DNA from: Paracoccaceae bacterium
GTDB taxonomy: Bacteria; Pseudomonadota; Alphaproteobacteria; Rhodobacterales; Rhodobacteraceae
Direction: 5' to 3'
Length of the DNA stretch: 12,991 bases
Assembly: GCA_013214715.1 (NCBI GenBank)
Contig: JABSSB010000031.1
Coordinates: forward strand, 1 to 12,991
The position numbers and the translations under genes are program-made. The notes beneath the pieces are model-generated. The model saw only the letters and a list, made by a program, of their open reading frames with translations. It did no database searches and was not told where the DNA came from. Positions 11,399 to 12,991 of this stretch are shown here, one piece after another; the first letter of the stretch is position 1, and each line of letters opens with the position of its first letter.

Positions 11399-12991
11399 TC
11401 AGCTGCCGCGCGCCACATCCCGATACCGTTCTATCGACGCCACGTCGCTTTCGGCTTCGAGCATCAGCATCAGGGAATGCAGTTGCTCGACATCGCGAAC
11501 CTCGACGGTGACGCGCAGACGGAAGAAATCCGGCTTGCGATCAACAAAGACCAAGTCGCTGATATTGGCCTTTTTCTCGCCGATCAACGTGCAAATACGT
11601 CCCAGCACGCCCGCATCATTGCCAATCGTCAAATCCAACGTTGTGCTGTAAACTGCAGGATGGGTGCCACCGTGCCAATGCAGGTCGAGCCAGCGTTCAG
11701 GCTGATCTTCATATTGACCCAGCCTGTCACAGTCGATGGCATGCACTTCAACCCCTTTGCCACGGAAGGTGATACCGATGATCCGCTCCCCCGGAATGGG
11801 CTGGCAACAGGGCGCGCGGTCAAAGCTTTGGCCCGGTTCCAGACCAATAACCGCACGGGGCAGGGGCACATTGGCTGCCTCGCCCGGCGTCATATCGGGA
11901 TAGACGGCCTGCACAACGTCATGGGTTGTCAGTTCGGCCGAGCCCAGCCGCGCCAGTAATTCATCGCTGTCTTTCAGCCGCAGGCTTTTGGCCGCCGTGG
12001 TCAGCACTTTGTCTGTCGCCTTGCGTCCGATCGCGTCGAAACCGGCGCGGGCCAGTTCGTGCCCCAGCTTGATGAACCGTTCGCGATCGACCTCACGCAG
12101 CGCCCGCCGAATGGCGGAGCGGGCTTTTCCGGTCGTGGCAATCTCCAACCATGTGACCTGCGGCGTCTGGCCTTCGGCGGTAATGATATCCACCGACTGT
12201 CCGTTTTTCAGTCGGGTCCAAAGTGGCACACGAATGCCATCGACCTTGGCGCCGACACAAGCGTGGCCGATGCGCGTGTGGATCGCATAGGCATAATCAA
12301 TCGGTGTCGCCCCACGAGGTAGCTTGACCACATCGCCTTTGGGCGTGAAGCAAAAGACCTGATCCGAATACATCTCGAGCTTCACGGCTTCGAGGAAATC
12401 CTCGTGATCATCTTCGGCATCGAACTGTTCGGTGAGCGAACTGATCCATTTCGCCGGATCGACTGCAAACGGGTTCTCCGAGCGCACCCCATCGCGATAG
12501 GACCAATGCGCCGCCACCCCGGTTTCGGCCACGTCATGCATCTGACGGGTGCGGATCTGCACCTCGACCCGTTTGCCATCGCGGCCCGATACAGTGGTGT
12601 GGATCGACCGGTAGCCGTTCGTCTTGGGCTGGCTGATGTAATCCTTGAACCGGCCTGGAACGGCGCGCCAGCGCTGGTGGATCACACCCAGCGCGGCATA
12701 GCAATCCGCCTCGGACCCGGTGATGATGCGAAAGCCGTAGATGTCAGACAGGCGAGAAAAGCCCTGATTCTTTTCCTGCATCTTGCGCCAGATCGAATAA
12801 GGCTTCTTGGCGCGGCCAAGCACCTCGGCCGCGACGCCGGCCTTGCCCAGTTCAAGCCGCATGTCGCCGGTGATCCGCTGGATGACGTCACCGGATTCTT
12901 TTTGCAGCGTTAAAAATCGGCGAATGATCGACTGGCGTCCTTCGGGGTTGAGCACGCGAAAGGCCAGATCCTCGAGCTCTTCGCGCATCCA
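11399..12991 (-). CDS. rsh: (p)ppGpp synthetase/hydrolase, RelA/SpoT homologue (5' end missing)
   Basis: C-terminal 530 residues of a long RSH protein, normally about 700 aa; the reading frame runs off the window edge, so the N-terminal HD hydrolase domain is not visible. It makes and probably degrades the alarmone (p)ppGpp. Seen, counting from the ATG at 12988: synthetase domain with AKKPYSIWRKM (60-70), IYGFRII (83-89), DYISQPKTNGYRSIHTTV (116-133) and VQIRTRQMHDVAE (143-155); TGS domain (about 211-271); a Cys-containing segment RAPCCQPIPGERIIG (391-405); and a C-terminal ACT domain (about 447-525). The ATG at 12988 is internal, being preceded by an in-frame Trp codon and by family sequence. 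A 59-nt gap separates it from the DUF2062 gene. Confidence 0.96.
   Translation of the reverse strand, partial: WMREELEDLAFRVLNPEGRQSIIRRFLTLQKESGDVIQRITGDMRLELGKAGVAAEVLGRAKKPYSIWRKMQEKNQGFSRLSDIYGFRIITGSEADCYAALGVIHQRWRAVPGRFKDYISQPKTNGYRSIHTTVSGRDGKRVEVQIRTRQMHDVAETGVAAHWSYRDGVRSENPFAVDPAKWISSLTEQFDAEDDHEDFLEAVKLEMYSDQVFCFTPKGDVVKLPRGATPIDYAYAIHTRIGHACVGAKVDGIRVPLWTRLKNGQSVDIITAEGQTPQVTWLEIATTGKARSAIRRALREVDRERFIKLGHELARAGFDAIGRKATDKVLTTAAKSLRLKDSDELLARLGSAELTTHDVVQAVYPDMTPGEAANVPLPRAVIGLEPGQSFDRAPCCQPIPGERIIGITFRGKGVEVHAIDCDRLGQYEDQPERWLDLHWHGGTHPAVYSTTLDLTIGNDAGVLGRICTLIGEKKANISDLVFVDRKPDFFRLRVTVEVRDVEQLHSLMLMLEAESDVASIERYRDVARGS

Noticed and set aside
12986..12988. ATG at 12988 as the true rsh start
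   Set aside because: The preceding codon is in frame (Trp), the sequence is internal to the RSH family, and the hydrolase domain would be missing. The gene is cut by the window edge.
1..12991. Defence, CRISPR, prophage or secondary-metabolite system
   Set aside because: Every stretch is accounted for by housekeeping or taurine genes. No repeat-spacer array, integrase, toxin-antitoxin pair or biosynthetic enzyme set was found.

Overview
The window looks like chromosomal DNA of a Rhodobacteraceae (Roseobacter-group) alphaproteobacterium. This rests on high G+C coding sequence, the Tpa and TauABC protein types, a MipZ-type ParA ATPase (an alphaproteobacterial division regulator), and the run rsh - DUF2062 - pdxJ - acpS - lepB - rnc - era. 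No mobile element, tRNA, rRNA or CRISPR array is visible. The assignment is made from remembered family sequences, not from a search.

Region 1 (1-4969) is a taurine uptake and catabolism locus. A taurine:pyruvate aminotransferase gene (tpa, minus strand) diverges from a tauABC transporter operon (plus strand). The 354-bp region between them is crowded with symmetry: two copies of CTGGCCTTAGA on the minus strand, which resemble the operator I recall for the MocR-type activator TauR; a 9-bp inverted repeat; smaller palindromes; and a nested hairpin in the tauA leader. Hairpins also lie between tauA and tauB, across the tauC stop codon, and after tpa. TauC is unusual: it has an extra N-terminal membrane helix and a ~120-residue periplasmic insert that resembles pieces of VCBS/cadherin-like adhesin repeats. 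The downstream genes (xsc, pta, ald) and the regulator tauR are not in the window.

Region 2 (4970-5871) holds mipZ on the plus strand, preceded by a 26-nt palindrome and a purine-rich leader. A sequence like that leader recurs after tpa.

Region 3 (5873-12991) is a tightly packed minus-strand series. Read 5' to 3' on that strand it is: rsh (5' end outside the window), DUF2062 membrane protein, pdxJ, LysE/RhtB exporter, acpS, lepB, rnc, era, DUF1491. Most junctions are ATGA overlaps or gaps of a few bases, which suggests co-transcription and translational coupling. The exception is the 151-bp rnc-era gap, which carries a perfect 27-bp inverted repeat whose arms can also fold individually. DUF1491 and mipZ converge with one base between their stop codons. 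The module combines the stringent response, PLP synthesis, acyl-carrier-protein activation, signal peptide cleavage, dsRNA processing and ribosome assembly.

The observations most worth following are the TauC insert, the rnc-era inverted repeat, and the control region between tpa and tauA.
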